The translations under genes were made by a program, and so were the position numbers. The notes beneath the pieces were generated by a model that was given only the letters and a program-made list of their open reading frames with translations, was not told where the DNA came from and did no database searches. A DNA stretch of 27,016 nucleotides from CAZDKO01 sp964506075 [NCBI: uncultured bacterium] (GTDB lineage: Bacteria; CAZDME01; JAYEMH01): positions 13,590-40,605 of the forward strand of contig CAZDKO010000012.1 in NCBI GenBank assembly GCA_964506075.1. The letters are read 5' to 3'. Positions 23,972 to 27,016 of the stretch are shown here, one piece after another. Within the stretch, counting starts at the first letter, position 1; every line of letters starts with the position of its first letter.

Positions 23972-24178
23972 TTTTTCTATCCACAATCCTGTGTACTTTA
24001 AGTTTAAGAATTCAGGATTAAGTAGTAAGGATTAAGAAATAAGTAAAAGAATTACTTAATTCTTAGAGCGAACGTAGTAAAGTCTTAATCCTTAATTCTT
24101 TGTTTTCTGGTAACTGTACTCTGTTCTCCCCGCCCGCCATGTCTTGTGGCGGGCCTGTCCGCTACGCTTTTTAGCGGG
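23972..24178. repeat. Repeat-filled gap between permease genes
   Basis: It contains an AT-rich inverted-repeat stretch near 24010-24110 (GGATTAAGAA...CTTAATCC). Two GC-rich hairpins follow: GCCCGCCA/TGGCGGGC (24132-24139 and 24147-24154) and CCGCTA/TAGCGG (24159-24164 and 24172-24177). The last lies 1 nt after the dppB-like stop. The latter element recurs inverted at 25182-25204. No gene is seen. Confidence 0.6.
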
Positions 24179-25150
24179 TTATTTATATCTTATCCGCGGG
24201 TCTGCCCAGGCATAGGCTAAATCAGAAAGTAAAATTCCAAGCTGGGTAAGAAAGGCACCGATTATTACCAACCCCATAACCACCGGATAATCCCGGGCCA
24301 TAACGGCTTCCCAGAAAAGAAGTCCCATCCCGGGAATAGCAAAAATAGTTTCAAAAATTACCGCTCCTCCGACTAACGACGGCACGCTTAATCCTAAAAT
24401 AGTAATGATTGGCAGCATCGCATTTTTAAAAGCGTGTTTAAAAATAACCTGGGTAGTAGAAGCCCCTTTAGCCCGGGCTGTCCGAATATAATCCTGTCTG
24501 ATAACTTCCAGCATACTATTCCTGGTATAACGGGAGAGCCCGGCTAATCCGGTGAAAGCAGAAACAAAAACAGGAAGTAATAAATGTCTGGACAGGTCAA
24601 AAATTTTCTCTATAAAACTTAATCCGGAAAAATTTAAAGAAGTAAGACCGCTGATAGGCAGCCACCCCAGCTTGACCCCGAAAAACATCATTAAAAGTAA
24701 AGCCAGCCAGAAAGTCGGCGTGGCAAAACCGATAAACACAAAAATTGTTACCGCTTTATCAAAAAAATAATTCTGCCGCAAAGCCGAAATCAAACCCAGC
24801 GGGACGGAGATAATCAGGATTAAAACCAGAGAAAGAATATTTATGGTTAAAGTAACGGGGAGCCGCTTTAGAATTTTACGGGATACCTTTTCATCGTCGA
24901 TAAAAGACCGGCCGAAATCCAGCGTTGAAAGTCTTTTCAACCACTGCCAGTATTGAAACAATACCGGTTTATCTAAATCATAAAGGCTTTTTAAACGCTC
25001 CCTGGCCTGATAAGAAATCTTAGGACTCATTTCCGCCCCCAGAGGTGTGGGTTCACCCGGGGCCAGGTGAATTATCAGGAAGGAAAGCAAAGAAATCCCG
25101 ACCAGAATAGGGATGATAAAAGAAAGACGTTTCAGAAAATAAAATAGCAT
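24179..25150 (-). CDS. Peptide/nickel-type ABC permease (DppB/OppB-like)
   Basis: A 323-aa inner-membrane permease. It begins with the family's first membrane segment (LSFIIPILVGISLLSFLIIH) followed by LAPGEPTPLG and the periplasmic loop. At least five more hydrophobic segments follow, plus the cytoplasmic EAA loop (YIRTARAKGASTTQVIFKHA) that contacts the ATPases. It ends WADPRIRYK, like DppB proteins. A GGAAG precedes the ATG. It forms the translocation pathway with the DppC-like partner. Confidence 0.94.
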   Translation of the reverse strand: MLFYFLKRLSFIIPILVGISLLSFLIIHLAPGEPTPLGAEMSPKISYQARERLKSLYDLDKPVLFQYWQWLKRLSTLDFGRSFIDDEKVSRKILKRLPVTLTINILSLVLILIISVPLGLISALRQNYFFDKAVTIFVFIGFATPTFWLALLLMMFFGVKLGWLPISGLTSLNFSGLSFIEKIFDLSRHLLLPVFVSAFTGLAGLSRYTRNSMLEVIRQDYIRTARAKGASTTQVIFKHAFKNAMLPIITILGLSVPSLVGGAVIFETIFAIPGMGLLFWEAVMARDYPVVMGLVIIGAFLTQLGILLSDLAYAWADPRIRYK

Positions 25151-25292
25151 TAATTACTTCCAGGTATTCAGTAAAGAGTACACCCGCTAAAAAGCGTAGC
25201 GGGTAAAAAAACGGCATACAGAAAAATTTTTTGCTTCAGTCTCTGTTATCCGTACTCCCTGCCCGCTGGCAGGCGGTTTCTGTACTCTATTA
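25151..25292. repeat. Repeat-filled gap between binding protein and permease
   Basis: A hairpin ACCCGCTA/TAGCGGGT (25182-25189 and 25197-25204) and a GCCCGC...GGCGG element near 25261-25277 lie here. The first matches, inverted, the element at 24157-24178. Such hairpins could protect or partly end the transcript after the binding protein gene. Confidence 0.5.
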
Positions 25293-26936
25293 TTATTCCA
25301 TTAGCACGTGATGTTTCTGCTCCGTTTCGGGCACATACCATTTAATAAAATTATACCCGATGCCCAGAGGAGCAACCTCAATCCCTTTAAATCTTTTATG
25401 AACAACAGGCAGCGAATCGGGGACGTAAAGAAATATATAAGGTAAATCATCGGCAATGATGGCGTGTATTTCCTGATAAATCTTACGGCGTTCATCCTGA
25501 TTAAAAACCCTTCGCCCTTCAATGAGCAGGCGGTCAACATCGGTATTTTTATAAGAAACAAAATTAAATTCACCTTCCCTGGTTTTATCAGAATAGAAAA
25601 TATCATAAACATCCGGGTCCCGGGCTAAACTCCAGCCCATAATTATCGCTTCAAATCTTTTCTTATCAATAAATTCATGGAGAAAGGTCTGCCATTCAAG
25701 AATTCTGATATCCACCTTAATGCCAATCTTCCCCAGGTCATGCTGAATCATCTCGGCGCATTTTTTTCTTTGATTATTACCCTGATTGGTGATTAAAGTG
25801 AATTGAAAAATTTTACCATCTTTGTCTAAAAAACCATCACCGTCGGTATCTTCCCAGCCGCAGCTTTTTAATAATTCTCTGGCTTTTTCCGGATTGTAAG
25901 GATACGTTTTTACCTCCGGGTTATAAGCCCAGGATGTAGACGGATAAGGACCGGTAGACACCTTGCCCAACCCTAACAGCACCGCGGTAATAATGTTTTC
26001 CTTATCAATCGCATAAGCCAGAGCCTGCCTTATCCTTTTATCCTTAAACCTTCCATCAAGCAGATTAAATCCCATATAAGTGAAGGCAAAGCTCGGATAG
26101 CGAAACCGTTGAAAATTATCCTGGAAATACGGGGTGTCGGTCTGGCGGGAATATTGAATGGGAGAAAGCCCCATATAGTCAATATCGCCCGCTTTTAAAG
26201 ATAAAAACATCGTCGCTTCATCAGGAATAATACGGTAAATGACCCGGTCTATATAGGGACGTCCCTCAAAATAATCTTCATAATTATCCAGAACAATTCT
26301 TTCTCCGGTGCGCCAATCTTTAAATTTATACGGCCCGGTGCCGACGGGAGACCGGTTAAAATCGGCGGTATTTAAATCTTCTTTCTCCAGAAGATGTTTG
26401 GGAATAATCCCCATCCCCCAGCTGATTAAAGCCGGGGCAAAAGGCTCTTTGTAGGTAACCCGGAAGGTATATTTATCGATAACTTCTGCTTTTTCTACCA
26501 GAAGGAAATCACCGCTATAAGGGGTAGCCACTTTCTCATCTCTTAATTTTTCATAAGTAAATAAAACGTCTTCAGCCGTAAATTCCTTTCCGTCGTGCCA
26601 CTTCACGTTTTTTTTGAGATGAAAGGTAATAATTAAGCCGTCTTCACTGATACCCCAGCTTTCCGCTAAATCACCGATAATATTTATATCCTTATCATAC
26701 TTTACTAATCCGTTAAAAATTAAACCGGAAATATCAGCTGAGGCGGTATCAGAAGCAAGCATCGGGATTAACCTTTTGGCGTCGCCAATTGAGGCTTCAA
26801 TGATTATATCCCCATAACCGGGTTCTGTTTCTTCTTTTTGCCGGGAAGCAATTTGTTTATCTTTATCCCGACTGCAGCTTAAGGACCCTAAAATAAAAAA
26901 AGCCGCCAAAATTAGCGGCCATATTTTCTTCATCAA
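25293..26936 (-). CDS. ABC transporter solute-binding lipoprotein, family 5 (peptide/nickel)
   Basis: A 547-aa extracytoplasmic binding protein. The N-terminal signal is MMKKIWPLILAAFFILGSLS before C21, a likely lipoprotein cysteine although the -3 to -1 residues (Ser-Leu-Ser) are a loose lipobox. Family-5 features follow: DISGLIFNGLVKYD, LAESWGISEDGLIITFHLKK, KWHDGKEFTAEDVLFTYE split here as WHDGKEF and AEDVLFTY, PVGTGPYKF, and the RQALAYAID region. It captures the substrate, probably a peptide, and delivers it to the permeases. AAAGGAG lies 6 nt before the ATG. First gene of the importer operon in this window. Confidence 0.94.
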   Translation of the reverse strand: MMKKIWPLILAAFFILGSLSCSRDKDKQIASRQKEETEPGYGDIIIEASIGDAKRLIPMLASDTASADISGLIFNGLVKYDKDINIIGDLAESWGISEDGLIITFHLKKNVKWHDGKEFTAEDVLFTYEKLRDEKVATPYSGDFLLVEKAEVIDKYTFRVTYKEPFAPALISWGMGIIPKHLLEKEDLNTADFNRSPVGTGPYKFKDWRTGERIVLDNYEDYFEGRPYIDRVIYRIIPDEATMFLSLKAGDIDYMGLSPIQYSRQTDTPYFQDNFQRFRYPSFAFTYMGFNLLDGRFKDKRIRQALAYAIDKENIITAVLLGLGKVSTGPYPSTSWAYNPEVKTYPYNPEKARELLKSCGWEDTDGDGFLDKDGKIFQFTLITNQGNNQRKKCAEMIQHDLGKIGIKVDIRILEWQTFLHEFIDKKRFEAIIMGWSLARDPDVYDIFYSDKTREGEFNFVSYKNTDVDRLLIEGRRVFNQDERRKIYQEIHAIIADDLPYIFLYVPDSLPVVHKRFKGIEVAPLGIGYNFIKWYVPETEQKHHVLME

Positions 26937-27016
26937 TTTCTCCTTTTATCAAGGTAAACTACTTGATGAATCGTTTTCTTCCTGATTAGTATTCATCGGC
27001 GTTACAGGCACAGCGG
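26937..27016. other. Upstream end of importer operon, cut by window
   Basis: Eighty bases remain. They hold the AAAGGAG ribosome binding site of the binding protein gene. I see no clear promoter before the window edge. Confidence 0.4.

Overview
The window is bacterial and AT-rich. It carries a lipoprotein-type solute-binding protein, sigma70-like promoters, strong GGAG ribosome binding sites and CCA-encoding tRNAs. Many intergenic gaps hold short palindromic or dispersed repeats (for example the TCGATTTTCGATTCTCG-type element). That is a look I associate with uncultivated candidate-phylum genomes such as Omnitrophota, but the phylum is a guess and no marker gene is present.

Layout. (1) 1-2170: a CRISPR array of 30 identical 37-nt repeats, cut by the window's left edge, read on the minus strand from a leader at 2171-2342. 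(2) 2343-12050: a complete minus-strand type I-B cas operon in the order cas8b-cas7-cas5-cas3-cas6-[DUF1016/PD-(D/E)XK nuclease]-cas1-cas2-cas4. The genes overlap or nearly abut, and the extra nuclease gene is translationally coupled into the operon. (3) 12051-12340: a strong minus-strand promoter and a structured leader or small RNA ending in an intrinsic terminator before cas8b. (4) 12341-12833: two small HTH regulators with a shared operator. (5) 12834-19116: an accessory island of four plus-strand genes (unknown 107 aa; a large single-chain type IIG/ISP-like restriction-modification enzyme; a TIR/deoxyribosyltransferase-like protein with a winged helix; a small unknown). Each gene is followed by a convergent excisionase-like HTH gene or its decayed remnant. 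The first three are preceded by a repeated promoter plus GTTRRRY-type core-site module. A good attC-like hairpin lies at 17331-17401, so I read the island as an integron-cassette-like array without an integrase in view. (6) 19109-19850: a second HTH regulator set, paralogous to the first, with its own repeated operator. (7) 19941-21013: dispersed repeats, tRNA-Ala(CGC), an RNase H-like nuclease gene and tRNA-Leu(GAG). (8) 21148-26936: a minus-strand peptide/nickel-type ABC importer operon (binding protein, two permeases, two ATPases).

How the parts fit. The left half is a defence locus: adaptation (Cas1, Cas2, Cas4), crRNA processing (Cas6), Cascade (Cas8b, Cas7, Cas5) and the Cas3 effector, with an uncharacterised nuclease in the same transcription unit. 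The island adds restriction and a possible NAD- or nucleotide-directed effector. The paralogous HTH/repeat modules at 12341-13120 and 19109-20136 bracket the island and suggest it grew by recombination between repeats next to a tRNA gene. The right end is ordinary transport.
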